From Paenibacillus nasutitermitis (lineage in GTDB: Bacteria > Bacillota > Bacilli > Paenibacillales > Paenibacillaceae): a stretch of 47,233 nt of DNA. The notes below the pieces were generated by a model, which was not told the DNA's origin, made no database searches, and saw only the letters and a list, made by a program, of their open reading frames with translations. This document shows, piece after piece, positions 8,548 to 17,611 of this stretch (position 1 is the first letter of the stretch; each line of letters begins with the position of its first letter). Made by a program: the position numbers and the translations under genes. Location of the stretch: positions 1 to 47,233 of the forward strand of contig NZ_BMHP01000018.1 of the NCBI RefSeq assembly GCF_014641075.1. Direction: 5' to 3'.

Positions 8548-10794
8548 TTAAGCATATTGTTCATCGGATTTCTGTTTGTATTCATTCGGTTTAATTCCTT
8601 CATACCGGATGAAGGCACGTTTGAATGAATAGACGTTGTCATAGCCTACCCGGGACGCGACATTGTTGATTTCGCCGGGCTTCTCCCTTAGCAGCTCCTT
8701 GGCCTTTTCCATCCGCAGCCGGCATAAATAATCATAGAAATTGACGCCAGCCACTTCCTTAAATGTCTTCGATACGCCGGATACTGACATTTCGAATATC
8801 GCTGCAAGCGTCTTAAGCGATACGTCCGCTTCAGTATAATTCATTTTGACATACTGAAGCAGTTTACCACCGATCTCCATCGCGGATGGGGTGTTGGAAT
8901 ATTGAATTCGTTCACATATGACCGTCCCAACTTCGAATACATAACCCCACATAGGAGCGATATCCTCCGTGACCACATGACTCTCAAATTGCTTTGCATA
9001 TATGATCGCATCCATGTTTAACTCGGTGAGTACCCGCAGCATGGTTTCTAGTAATAAGGAGACCAGCCTGATGGTAACCTTTGCCGGCAGGTTGCGCCGC
9101 TCGTTCTCCGCTCTGATCTCACTTAGAATATGAATGGATGTATCCATGTTCCCCACTTTCAAGTTATTGATCAGCTGGACTTCCCAGTCCGTTGGGTAAT
9201 AATAGTGGACATCCGCATGGACCACTTCCTCCTGGCGGACCAGAACATGCCCTCGCGAGAAGATCGCCATCTGCAGGCTTTCATTTGCCGCATAATATGA
9301 TTTACTGATGCCAATCAGTCCTTGCTCGACCGCACCATACCAAATATCGGGTTTCACCTGACAGGCCTGCTCTATGCCTGCCGCTATATCCGAAGCGATG
9401 CATCCCATCACCCCATGATCTCCAAACGGCTGCACCAACGATACGATGATAGCTTTATCCGCATCCGTCACCTCGAACAGCTCATAGTCCAATGAGTAAC
9501 GCTTGAATACTTGTTCGGCGACGTATATGGTTATCATCTCGATTTGCTGAATTCTCGCGATATCCGTATAATCGTGAATACTAAGAAACCGCAGCAGCAT
9601 CGTGCAGTAATACATATCGTTGGTATAGCTGACTCCAAATTTTCGGAAATCAACCAGCTGCTGATCGGCTATAAAGTACCCCTTCAGTAAGCGAAGCAGT
9701 AAGTTCGAGCGCGCAGCAAGTTCATAAGCGGACATTGCTTGCTGGAGAGCTTGATTCTCATGAATCAGCTGTTCAAACGAATTCTCGATCCGGTTGTACT
9801 CGCATCGTGCCGACTTCGCGTCCGTCTCGTCTCGCTGTGCAACAGAGAGCTTGTTCAACAATGCAGCAAGCGGTCGATAACTAATCTTCGCCAACCCGTA
9901 CGCTGCCATAGTCCCCACTATGATGGAGATGAAGATGGCAAGGAGAGAACCGAACAAATTTTTCGCACTAATCAAACTGTCGTCGAAATAAGAAACGGTA
10001 TACTGCCAATCACTTGCTTGGGAGTTAATTGTGAGCTCGTCTTCCATTCTTCGTTCTCTCTCCGTATCGCTTAAACCGCTTCTCACTTGCTTGTAGATGA
10101 TCGCATCGAATGCAGAGATGGTGAAATCACCCGAATCGATACCACCTAACCGGTTCAAATACTCGATCAGATACGCATTATCGATGAACAGAACCAAGGT
10201 GGCCCGCGGATGGCCCACAACCTCCAAACTCTGCAGGACGGGAATGACTTTCTTTACGGTACCCCAGGTTCGGATGGTTTGCGGCTGTCCGATATCAAAA
10301 TAGCGATAAAGACTGACATCATGCATCAGATTACGGCGTGCAGTTTCGTCAAACACGACAACATCCGAGAAGAAATCATTCTCAGCATAAGATCCCCATG
10401 GTGACAAGACCAGATGCTTCTCAGGATAGATGACTGCCCCGGAGGAAACGATGCCCAGCGATCCGACAAGATTTTGAAAGTCTTTTTTAATATCCAACAT
10501 ATTCAGAGCATCAAAATCTTGGTCAAATACATTGCTGTTTTCCATCCTTTTCTGAACCCAAGGCTTCTGACTCAGTACTTTGCCCGCGTTTTGCAGCTCA
10601 TATAATTTGTTATCCATGATAGCTGAGGTCCGTTGAGCGTCTGTCATGTGCTTCTCATATAACCGATCCTGTTCTTCCTTCACATTTCGCTGCATGTTGA
10701 TCACGCTGAATACGAAGATGGGAATCATCAGTATTCCAAAATAGGACAAGAAAGTTTTCTGAAAGATGCTACTTGCCAAACGCCACTTGAGCAT
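8548..10794 (-). CDS. Membrane-anchored AraC-family regulator
   Basis: 748 residues. A membrane helix near residues 15-35 (FGILMIPIFVFSVI) is followed by an extracytoplasmic sensor region to about 285, and a second helix (SLLAIFISIIVGTMAAYGLA). A long cytoplasmic linker comes next. The C-terminal 100 residues hold two helix-turn-helix motifs (VSLKTLAAIFEMSVSGVSKTF and INNVASRVGYDNVYSFKRAF). It is a one-protein version of the YesM/YesN systems: sensor ectodomain joined directly to DNA-binding domain, with no kinase or receiver. The start ATG at 10794 follows a GGGGGG ribosome site. It lies downstream of the importer it probably controls, separated by a hairpin terminator. Confidence 0.9.
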   Translation of the reverse strand: MLKWRLASSIFQKTFLSYFGILMIPIFVFSVINMQRNVKEEQDRLYEKHMTDAQRTSAIMDNKLYELQNAGKVLSQKPWVQKRMENSNVFDQDFDALNMLDIKKDFQNLVGSLGIVSSGAVIYPEKHLVLSPWGSYAENDFFSDVVVFDETARRNLMHDVSLYRYFDIGQPQTIRTWGTVKKVIPVLQSLEVVGHPRATLVLFIDNAYLIEYLNRLGGIDSGDFTISAFDAIIYKQVRSGLSDTERERRMEDELTINSQASDWQYTVSYFDDSLISAKNLFGSLLAIFISIIVGTMAAYGLAKISYRPLAALLNKLSVAQRDETDAKSARCEYNRIENSFEQLIHENQALQQAMSAYELAARSNLLLRLLKGYFIADQQLVDFRKFGVSYTNDMYYCTMLLRFLSIHDYTDIARIQQIEMITIYVAEQVFKRYSLDYELFEVTDADKAIIVSLVQPFGDHGVMGCIASDIAAGIEQACQVKPDIWYGAVEQGLIGISKSYYAANESLQMAIFSRGHVLVRQEEVVHADVHYYYPTDWEVQLINNLKVGNMDTSIHILSEIRAENERRNLPAKVTIRLVSLLLETMLRVLTELNMDAIIYAKQFESHVVTEDIAPMWGYVFEVGTVICERIQYSNTPSAMEIGGKLLQYVKMNYTEADVSLKTLAAIFEMSVSGVSKTFKEVAGVNFYDYLCRLRMEKAKELLREKPGEINNVASRVGYDNVYSFKRAFIRYEGIKPNEYKQKSDEQYA

Positions 10795-10827
10795 TGTAAA
10801 TCCCCCCTCAACCGACCGCTATAGACA

Positions 10828-10863
10828 AAGGGGCAGATCGGAGCTGAACGGGATCTGCCCCTT
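10828..10863 (-). terminator. Hairpin after importer operon
   Basis: AAGGGGCAGATC (10828-10839) pairs perfectly with GATCTGCCCCTT (10852-10863), giving a 12-bp stem with a 12-nt loop. The following minus-strand bases (tgtctatag) are only weakly T-rich, so termination may be partial and the AraC-type gene downstream could receive read-through. Confidence 0.6.
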
Positions 10864-10889
10864 GCTCATGAATTCATCGCTCTCAATCG

Positions 10890-12515
10890 TTAATCGATGC
10901 TGTTATACCGGTCCAGCAGCTGCTGCTCGATCTCGATTAGCTGATCCAGTCCGAGTTTTTTCAATTCAGCGATATATTTATCCCAATCGTCGAGTGAACT
11001 TTGACCAAGTGCCAGCTTCGTGGCAAGCTCAGTGGAGTACGTCGTCAGATTGGTTAATAATTTGGTCTTGGTCTCCAGCTGCTTCTCATCGGGGATGGAT
11101 AGATAGTTGTCATTTGAGCTTACATAATAGGGCTTGTAGGTAAGAACCTTCATTTCATTATCGGCCTTCTGCTGAGGAACACGGGACAATTCAAATTCCA
11201 GGTTCGGGAACTGAATGCGCGGAAAGACCGTGCCGCCGAACAGCAGTGCGCCCTGGACCTGCTTCTTATCGGCGAGCTCCTGATCCGAGCCGTTGTTCAT
11301 GAACGTCTTGGCGCCGTTTGCGTCTAAGTTATATGTCTGATCTTTAATACCCCAGTATAACAAATCGGCGTATTCCTTCGAATAGACCACATCGAAGAAT
11401 TTGATGGCAGCCTCGACATCCTTGGCATCCTTCGTAATGGCGTACTTTTCCCACACCAGATAAGGAGGCTCAATTTGTATGGCAGGGGTAATACTGTCAA
11501 CTGCTTTTAGAGGCATCAGCGGAAGATAGCTTCCACCGCTCTGAACATTCAGCTCAGACCACATTTCCAGGTTGTAGTTATTGAAAGAGGAGATTTTGTT
11601 TTCGATCATTTTTTGCTGCGTTTGCTCGCTGTTAGCGGCAATCAAATTCGTATCAAGAACGCCCTCCTTCACCATACGCTGCAAATACTTGAAGTAATCC
11701 TGGACTCCGTCTTGATACCACGGGGAAACGATTTTTTTGTTCTCGACATCGACGGCTGTAATGCCGGTGCCCAGCCCGAACCATTGTGCGATAGATTCCG
11801 AGAAGGCGCCAGGATTGTAGAGGAGCACCTCATCCTTCTGACCGTTACCGTTAGCATCCTTATCGCGCATTATCTTGAGCGTCTGCAAATATTCCTCGGC
11901 GGTTGCGGGTACCGGGAGGTTTAGCTTATCGAGCCAGTCTTTACGTATCAGCATCGTTAAGGAAACAGGCGCGGGCTGTTTGTCTTGATACAACTTTTTG
12001 TGAAGACTGCTGAACCAGTACATCTTACCGTCTGGGGACGTGGTCGTCTTCTTGGCGAATGGGAACTCCTCATCATACATTTTTTTGATATTACCGTTAC
12101 TGTATTTCTCAATAAGCGGATTCAAGTCGAGCAGCGCCCCCTGCTTGGCCAAATTAAGCACCGTCGTATTGTCCAGTGCGGAGATGTTTACGATATCGGG
12201 AAGCTTGCTGCCTGAAGCCATTCTCGTCTTGATCACGACGCTATACTGCTCATTGGGAACCAGCTCGTAATCCGGATCAAGCCCTGCATGGGTCAGCATC
12301 TTGTCCAATTCCGTCCATACGGGATATTTCTCCCGATCATCGAACTTGATGAACCGGCTCGTATTGGCAGGACCAAGCAGTCGAAGCTTGCTGAGCTGTT
12401 GTCCATCGTTGGAGATACTACCCTCTTCATTGTTGCTGCCACATGCGCTTACAGTCACGACTAATGCTAGAGCTACTGAGCCTGGTAAGAGCTTGTTTGT
12501 CCAATTTTTCTTCAT
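10890..12515 (-). CDS. Sugar-binding lipoprotein (LplA/YtcQ type)
   Basis: 541 residues. The signal peptide has a lipobox ending VSAC, with the acylated cysteine at residue 25. The size and the motif DKDANGNGQKDEV, a calcium-loop-like insertion, are typical of the large LplA/YtcQ-type binding proteins of Bacillales, which bind oligosaccharides. It is the last gene of a three-gene importer, 29 bp after the second permease, with a GGAGG ribosome site (cctcc at 12524). A terminator-like hairpin follows it. The substrate cannot be read from the sequence. Confidence 0.9.
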   Translation of the reverse strand: MKKNWTNKLLPGSVALALVVTVSACGSNNEEGSISNDGQQLSKLRLLGPANTSRFIKFDDREKYPVWTELDKMLTHAGLDPDYELVPNEQYSVVIKTRMASGSKLPDIVNISALDNTTVLNLAKQGALLDLNPLIEKYSNGNIKKMYDEEFPFAKKTTTSPDGKMYWFSSLHKKLYQDKQPAPVSLTMLIRKDWLDKLNLPVPATAEEYLQTLKIMRDKDANGNGQKDEVLLYNPGAFSESIAQWFGLGTGITAVDVENKKIVSPWYQDGVQDYFKYLQRMVKEGVLDTNLIAANSEQTQQKMIENKISSFNNYNLEMWSELNVQSGGSYLPLMPLKAVDSITPAIQIEPPYLVWEKYAITKDAKDVEAAIKFFDVVYSKEYADLLYWGIKDQTYNLDANGAKTFMNNGSDQELADKKQVQGALLFGGTVFPRIQFPNLEFELSRVPQQKADNEMKVLTYKPYYVSSNDNYLSIPDEKQLETKTKLLTNLTTYSTELATKLALGQSSLDDWDKYIAELKKLGLDQLIEIEQQLLDRYNSID

Positions 12516-12544
12516 TAATATCCTCCTTGAATGTGGGTTAAGAC

Positions 12545-13456
12545 CTATTCCTTCAAAGAACCGAGAAGCGCTCCTTTGATAAAATATTTCTGGAAAAATG
12601 GATAGGTGAAGATGACGGGCAGTGCAGTGAACACAATAATCGAATATTTCAGCTGGATGTTCGACAGAATCTGGGTCATGGCATTAGCTGAATCTTCCAT
12701 TGTCATCGCCTTTAAATCTACGGTCTGCTGGACGATGACGCGGTACAGATACATCTGCAGCGGATGCAGCTTCTCGTTAGGCAAGTAGACAAGCGCGTCG
12801 AACCAGCTGTTCCAGATTCCAACGATGCTATATATGGCAATGACAGCCATAATCGGCTTGGATACGGGCAGAATGATCCGGAAAAGAAGCTGCCAGTGGG
12901 AGGCACCATCCATGAAGGCGGACTCCTTCAATCCCTCCGGAATCGACATAAAGAATGTCCGGACAAGGATAATATTCCATATACTGACTGCACCGGGGAT
13001 AATGATTGCAAATATTGTATTGTATAGACCCAGATTGTTCACCAGGAGGAAGGACGGGATCAGTCCACCCCCGAAATACATAGGAATAATCAGATAGGCA
13101 ATGACCCATTTGCGTCCTTTCAAATGGCGGACCGTTAACGGATATGCACCCAGTATGGCTGTAAGACAGTTCAGCAGCGTACCGCTCAGAACGTAGATAA
13201 TGGTATTGGAATACGCCCACCACATCTGCTTATCCTTGAGGATCAGCTCATAAGAGCCCAGAAAAAAGCCTTTGGGATACCAAAACACGTTCATTGCCGC
13301 TACCTCTCTCGGCGAGCTAATGGACATAATGATGACAAAATAGAACGGATACAGTGTGGCGAGACAGATAGCAATCACAATGGCATAAATAATGAAATCT
13401 ACTAAGGTCGAGCCTTGCCGAACGGCATTCGGATTTCTTCTGACCCAGGTGCTCAT
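12545..13456 (-). CDS. Sugar ABC transporter permease (LplC/YtcP type)
   Basis: A 303-residue membrane protein with about six helices, beginning FIIYAIVIAICLATLYPFYFV. The EAA loop is ESAFMDGASHWQLLFRIILP. The C-terminus FIKGALLGSLKE is characteristic of LplC/YtcP permeases. It starts at the ATG at 13456, just after the stop of the partner permease (12-bp gap). With the proteins at 13469-14422 and 10890-12515 it forms a CUT1 importer without its own ATPase. Confidence 0.92.
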   Translation of the reverse strand: MSTWVRRNPNAVRQGSTLVDFIIYAIVIAICLATLYPFYFVIIMSISSPREVAAMNVFWYPKGFFLGSYELILKDKQMWWAYSNTIIYVLSGTLLNCLTAILGAYPLTVRHLKGRKWVIAYLIIPMYFGGGLIPSFLLVNNLGLYNTIFAIIIPGAVSIWNIILVRTFFMSIPEGLKESAFMDGASHWQLLFRIILPVSKPIMAVIAIYSIVGIWNSWFDALVYLPNEKLHPLQMYLYRVIVQQTVDLKAMTMEDSANAMTQILSNIQLKYSIIVFTALPVIFTYPFFQKYFIKGALLGSLKE

Positions 13457-13468
13457 CGCACTCCTCCT

Positions 13469-14422
13469 TTACCACAAGGCATAATCAGAATATTTGCGGC
13501 TCAGCTTATTCGCCAAGAACAACAATGAGAAATTAATTAGGGAGATGAACAGTCCAATTGCCGTTCCCGAGCTGAAATTGCCTCCTAGAAGACCATCGCG
13601 GTACAAATAAGTTCCAATGACGTCGGCAGTCTCATACAGAATCGGATTGTAGATGAGCAGAATGAACTCGCTGTTCGCCGTCAACAGATTGCCGATTGCG
13701 AATATGAGTAGAATGAAGATGGTAGGCCGAATAGATGGAAGTGTAATATGTAGAATCTGCTTGAACCGATTTGCTCCATCCATCTTTGCCGCTTCGTACA
13801 TATGGGGATCGATCGACGACATGGCTGACATATAGAGAATGCTCCCCCAGCCGAAGGACTTCCAAATGGTCGTAATCGTGTAGATGGCGGGAAAATAGCC
13901 CGGCTCAGTATTGAGCGAAAGCGGCGAACCGCCAAACAGTTTGATGATGGCATTAATGATTCCATCCGTATTGATGAAAGACAAGACCATCCCCGCAACG
14001 ACCACATTGGAGATGAAGTGAGGCAAGTAGCTGGCTGTCTGCACATACTTCTTCAAGAAGCCATTCCTCAGTTCATTCATCAGCAGTGCGAACAGAATCG
14101 GCACCCAGAAACCAAAGACCAGTGACAAGAAGCTGAGGGTGAACGTATTGCGCATTAAGCGCCAGAAATAGGGACCATTAAAAAAGTTGGTGAAGTGCTT
14201 GAAACCTACCCAATCCACCCCTCTACTAAGGGAAATGAACGAATCCCCTGGGGAGTAATTCTGAAAGGCGATGACGATTCCGTACATCGGGATGTAGCTG
14301 AACACGAAGATATGCAGCAGTACGGGAAGCATAATTAAGTAAAGCTGGATATTCTCCTGAAAGCGAAACGAAGGTTGTTTTCTCGACTGTCTATTCACTT
14401 TCGTATGTGCAACTGCTTTCAT
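13469..14422 (-). CDS. Sugar ABC transporter permease (LplB/YtcP partner type)
   Basis: A 317-residue membrane permease and the first gene of its operon. It has a basic N-terminus and a first helix (LYLIMLPVLLHIFVFSYIPMYGIVIAFQNY), whose ending is the hallmark of LplB proteins. The EAA loop reads EAAKMDGANRFKQILHITLP. The YDIxxY-type end is LSRKYSDYALW. A GGAGAG ribosome site precedes the ATG at 14422. It would pair with the 12545-13456 product. Confidence 0.92.
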   Translation of the reverse strand: MKAVAHTKVNRQSRKQPSFRFQENIQLYLIMLPVLLHIFVFSYIPMYGIVIAFQNYSPGDSFISLSRGVDWVGFKHFTNFFNGPYFWRLMRNTFTLSFLSLVFGFWVPILFALLMNELRNGFLKKYVQTASYLPHFISNVVVAGMVLSFINTDGIINAIIKLFGGSPLSLNTEPGYFPAIYTITTIWKSFGWGSILYMSAMSSIDPHMYEAAKMDGANRFKQILHITLPSIRPTIFILLIFAIGNLLTANSEFILLIYNPILYETADVIGTYLYRDGLLGGNFSSGTAIGLFISLINFSLLFLANKLSRKYSDYALW

Positions 14423-14448
14423 GTAGGCTGAGCTCTCCTTTCAAAAAG

Positions 14449-14462
14449 TGATAACGGTTTAT
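14449..14462. promoter_or_regulatory. CcpA-like palindrome upstream of importer
   Basis: TGATAACGGTTTAT differs from the catabolite-responsive consensus (TGWNANCGNTNWCA) at the last two positions. It lies at the centre of the symmetric GATAA-cggt-TTATC, 27 bp upstream of the permease start. Repression by CcpA when better sugars are present is plausible; another LacI-family regulator would bind a similar site. Confidence 0.35.
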
Positions 14463-14659
14463 CCGGGCCCGGTCCGTAAGATTCATGTTAGATAGTATCC
14501 CATAACAAAGCAACAAACAATTTTTGAACAGGTTCGCAATTTTTTCCCACACAGAAATAAAGGTCATTCCTTATAAACGCATGGTTGCCATGCATTGGTT
14601 CTAACCTTCGAATCGTCCAAAACTAAAAAATTTCAGTCACACTTCATTGATCGGGCAGT

Positions 14660-14698
14660 AAAAAATAAAAAAAACACGGGGGTTCCGAGACCCCCGTG
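14660..14698 (-). terminator. Terminator of the galactonate-type operon
   Basis: CACGGGGGT (14675-14683) pairs with ACCCCCGTG (14690-14698) around a 6-nt loop. On the minus strand the stem is followed by a run of T (plus-strand aaaaataaaaaaaa, 14660-14673). It closes the operon that ends with the mutarotase-like gene. The remaining gap to the next gene (14423-14659) holds only promoter-type AT-rich sequence. Confidence 0.9.
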
Positions 14699-14754
14699 GT
14701 TATTAAATATGATTCTTCCAAAGTTGCATTCCCTTTCATCTAACGGGTTTAGAT

Positions 14755-15657
14755 TTAATTTGATTGACCTAATTCAATTTCTAAATACCATTTACAGCTC
14801 TCATTTGGCGCAATATATGCTGCTGTTCCGTTTTCCAGCGCTCTTGTCAGTAAATCAAAATAACCAATGGACGGCTCTAAAGCGATGACAGGGCGATCAT
14901 TAAATAAGCCGCGATCAATCCAAATCCCCAAATATCTAGCGATATTCGCATCCGTTTTCAGTTTAATATAGCTCTTGCTTTCCAAGCCGTATAAACCGGA
15001 CCATGCGTCGGCCACAGGCTTAGGCGTATAATATTTTTCACCGGTTTGATTGCATATCGGATCAATTACCCAATTCTCAGGGATTGCAGCTATATGATTA
15101 ATCTTCTGTTGATCGCTGTTGTAAACACATAGAAGCTCATTTAATGGTTCAGGAAGAAGAATCCGAGTTGGCTCCGATAGACTAAACTGCGGATGCGGTA
15201 TCCAAATAAAAGGTATTTGCTGTTCACTCGAGTTGAATACATCATAGCTTAAGACAAGCCGGTTATCTTGTAATGTCATGAGGCGACTAAAACGGCAGGT
15301 AGGGTACTTATTCATCACGGAAGACAATATCCCCCCCGCCATAGATTCAGCGTTCCATGACATGTCCCATATGTCTCCATGATCAGAGAATTCCGTACCG
15401 CTAACTGTGCATGGTTTCACCGTTGGAAAGCATTCATCCCATCCGCTCATGTCCGCTTCAACAAATTTCGTTCCAGAAGCAATGGGTTGTAGTTCTCGAT
15501 CACCAGAATTCAGCAGCCACTCCTTTCCAGTTGATTTATCAAAAATGGAGACCAGTTTTCCGCCAATAGATGGAACCGTGATAGCCAATACATAATCATT
15601 TTCGATCATATAAGCATGATTATTTTTGTATTGGGTCTCTCGAATGATTGATTTCAT
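14755..15657 (-). CDS. Galactose mutarotase-fold protein
   Basis: 300 residues from the ATG at 15657, which sits behind AGGGAG; a TTG eight codons upstream overlaps the previous gene and is less likely. The beta-rich sequence resembles aldose 1-epimerase-like proteins: VPSIGGKLVSIFDKSTGKEWL near the start (the strand where the fold begins), IWIPHPQFSLSE with a candidate active-site His, and VIALEPSIGYFDLLTRA with a candidate Glu near the end. It is the last gene of the sugar locus. It could interconvert anomers of the sugar for the dehydrogenase, or act on the lactone or another hexose derivative. The fold is fairly certain, the reaction is not. Confidence 0.65.
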   Translation of the reverse strand: MKSIIRETQYKNNHAYMIENDYVLAITVPSIGGKLVSIFDKSTGKEWLLNSGDRELQPIASGTKFVEADMSGWDECFPTVKPCTVSGTEFSDHGDIWDMSWNAESMAGGILSSVMNKYPTCRFSRLMTLQDNRLVLSYDVFNSSEQQIPFIWIPHPQFSLSEPTRILLPEPLNELLCVYNSDQQKINHIAAIPENWVIDPICNQTGEKYYTPKPVADAWSGLYGLESKSYIKLKTDANIARYLGIWIDRGLFNDRPVIALEPSIGYFDLLTRALENGTAAYIAPNESCKWYLEIELGQSN

Positions 15658-15674
15658 TATAGAAGTCTCCCTAT

Positions 15675-16826
15675 TTACCAATCTGCTAATGAACCGTCTT
15701 CCTCATACAATAGTGGTGTTTCCCATATGCCATCAAAGATTTTGTCCTTCATTGCTTCTTCATCCAGTTCAATGCCTAATCCCGGACCTCTTGGCAATGG
15801 AATATATCCATCCACAATAACAAATGGATTTTTTAAATATCCTTCGCCAAGATCCCACTTTTCAGGCATGCCAGGATGCTCTTGAAACAAGAAATTCGGG
15901 ATGCATGCATCCAACTGCAAACACGCAGCTAACGAGATTGGGCCAAGCGGATTATGAGGTGCTACTGAACGATAATAAACCTCTGCCATTGCAGCAATTT
16001 TTTTCGCTTCTAAAATACCGCCAACATGACACAGATCCGGCTGCACAACGGCAACGGCCTGCTTTTCTAATAATTCACGGTAGCCCCACTTTGTAAATAA
16101 CCGCTCGCCTGCAGCAATGGGAATCGTTGTGGATTGCGCAATTCTGACCATAGCATCGACATTTTCAGGTAAGCACGGCTCCTCAATAAACATAGGGTAG
16201 TATGGCTCCAATGCTTTGGCCAGACGAATCGCCATAGCTGGACTGACGCGACCATGAAAGTCTATGGCCAGATCGATATCCTTGCCAATAGCCTCTCTAA
16301 CTCTGGCAAATCGTTCAACATGTTCTTCTACTGCAGCCAGTGTATCAATATTTCTAATCGGTGGAATAATCGAATATTTAATCGCTGTATAACCTTGTTC
16401 TTTTCGCTCGCGAGCCATTTCCACCATTTGATCTATGCTATTGCCGTTTTTGATCCCTACCTGCTTAACATGTGTATACATTCGAATCTTATTGCGGCAA
16501 GCACCGCCTAGCATTTCATACACAGGCATATTATAGTATTTACCTTTAATGTCCCAGAGGGCTTGTTCAATACCGCTAATCGCGCTTAAAATGACTGGGC
16601 CGCCTCGATAGAATCCGCCTCTGTACATAACCTGCCAGTGATGCTCAATAAGCATTGGATCCTGTCCGATTAAATATCGCTCAAATTCCTTAATCGCGGT
16701 TTCAACGGTTCGAGCGCGGCCTTCCAGTACGGGCTCGCCGTAACCTACTATGCCTTCGTCGGTGTGAATTTTCAGAAACAACCATCTGGGCCTGACATGA
16801 AATGTTTCCAGTTTGGTTATTTTCAT
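15675..16826 (-). CDS. dgoD: Enolase-superfamily D-galactonate dehydratase type
   Basis: 383 residues, the usual length. It matches D-galactonate dehydratase through the N-terminal WLFLKIHTDEGIVGYGEP, the EGRARTVE motif and FYRGGPVI. Expected active-site residues are present: metal ligands Asp189 (in IDFHGR), Glu215 (FIEEP) and Glu241 (AGERL), His191, and the general acid/base His291 (SVAPHNPLGP). The enzyme removes water from an aldonate to give a 2-keto-3-deoxy-aldonate in the cytoplasm. Its start ATG overlaps the TGA of the dehydrogenase gene by four bases, which couples them. Specificity for galactonate is inferred from similarity; related aldonates (such as gluconate or arabinonate) are possible. 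Confidence 0.8.
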   Translation of the reverse strand: MKITKLETFHVRPRWLFLKIHTDEGIVGYGEPVLEGRARTVETAIKEFERYLIGQDPMLIEHHWQVMYRGGFYRGGPVILSAISGIEQALWDIKGKYYNMPVYEMLGGACRNKIRMYTHVKQVGIKNGNSIDQMVEMARERKEQGYTAIKYSIIPPIRNIDTLAAVEEHVERFARVREAIGKDIDLAIDFHGRVSPAMAIRLAKALEPYYPMFIEEPCLPENVDAMVRIAQSTTIPIAAGERLFTKWGYRELLEKQAVAVVQPDLCHVGGILEAKKIAAMAEVYYRSVAPHNPLGPISLAACLQLDACIPNFLFQEHPGMPEKWDLGEGYLKNPFVIVDGYIPLPRGPGLGIELDEEAMKDKIFDGIWETPLLYEEDGSLADW

Positions 16827-17611
16827 AGGTTTGGCTCCTCTCTGCCTGCAACATACGTATTATCAAGCAATGCCGGCAACATCGCTCCGCCGTCAACCGC
16901 TAAGGTGGTGCCGGTAATATATTGTGCCGAATCCGAGCTTAGAAAAAGAACAGCCCCGGCAATCTCCTCCTTAACGCCCATTCTTTGCAGCGGCGTTCTT
17001 GAAATAAACATTTGTTGTCTTGGTGTATACGCTTCGCTATTATCGTTTTTGATCGAACCAGGCGCTATCGCATTTACACGTATGCCATAAGGTGCTAATT
17101 CCAAAGCTGCGTGCTGCGTAAATTTATTCAGCGCAGCCTTAGAGGGTCCATACACACTCGCATGGGGAAAATTCAATTCCTGATGGACAGACGTAATATT
17201 TATAATGGATCCTTTAACGCCTTTTTCCACCATATAGCGGGCAGCTTGCTGTGTGCAAAAATAGGAGCCTTTCCAATCCGTGTTCGTTATTTTATCCCAT
17301 AGCTCCTCAGTAGCTTCAAGAAACGGCTGGAATTTTGTAATTCCCGCATTATTTACGAGAAGATCGATCGTCCTGTACTTTTCAATGAACGCCGCAAACA
17401 TATGCGCAATGCTTGCTACAGAGCTGACATCGCCATAAAATACATCATGCGTTCCGCCATATTTCGCAGCTTCTTGACAGGCGCTTTCAGCTTCTTCTTT
17501 ATGCGTAGAAAAGTAGTTAAATCCAACATCGTAACCGTTCTTTGCAAGCTCAATCGCAATCGTTCGGCCAATACCAGAACTAGAGCCTGTTACTAGCGCT
17601 TTTTTAGACAT
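16823..17611 (-). CDS. Short-chain dehydrogenase, probable sugar dehydrogenase
   Basis: 262 residues from the ATG at 17611, behind AGGAGGG; an upstream in-frame start would extend 13 residues into the glycosidase gene and is unlikely. The Rossmann motif TGSSSGIG is at 8-15 and NNAG at 87-90. The catalytic triad is Ser141, Tyr154 and Lys158 (YGPSK). The C-terminal TGTTLAVDGGAML is typical of classical SDRs such as glucose 1-dehydrogenase. It overlaps the upstream glycosidase by 8 bp and dgoD by 4 bp. In this setting it likely oxidises the freed aldose to the lactone that becomes the dehydratase substrate. Confidence 0.85.
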   Translation of the reverse strand: MSKKALVTGSSSGIGRTIAIELAKNGYDVGFNYFSTHKEEAESACQEAAKYGGTHDVFYGDVSSVASIAHMFAAFIEKYRTIDLLVNNAGITKFQPFLEATEELWDKITNTDWKGSYFCTQQAARYMVEKGVKGSIINITSVHQELNFPHASVYGPSKAALNKFTQHAALELAPYGIRVNAIAPGSIKNDNSEAYTPRQQMFISRTPLQRMGVKEEIAGAVLFLSSDSAQYITGTTLAVDGGAMLPALLDNTYVAGREEPNL

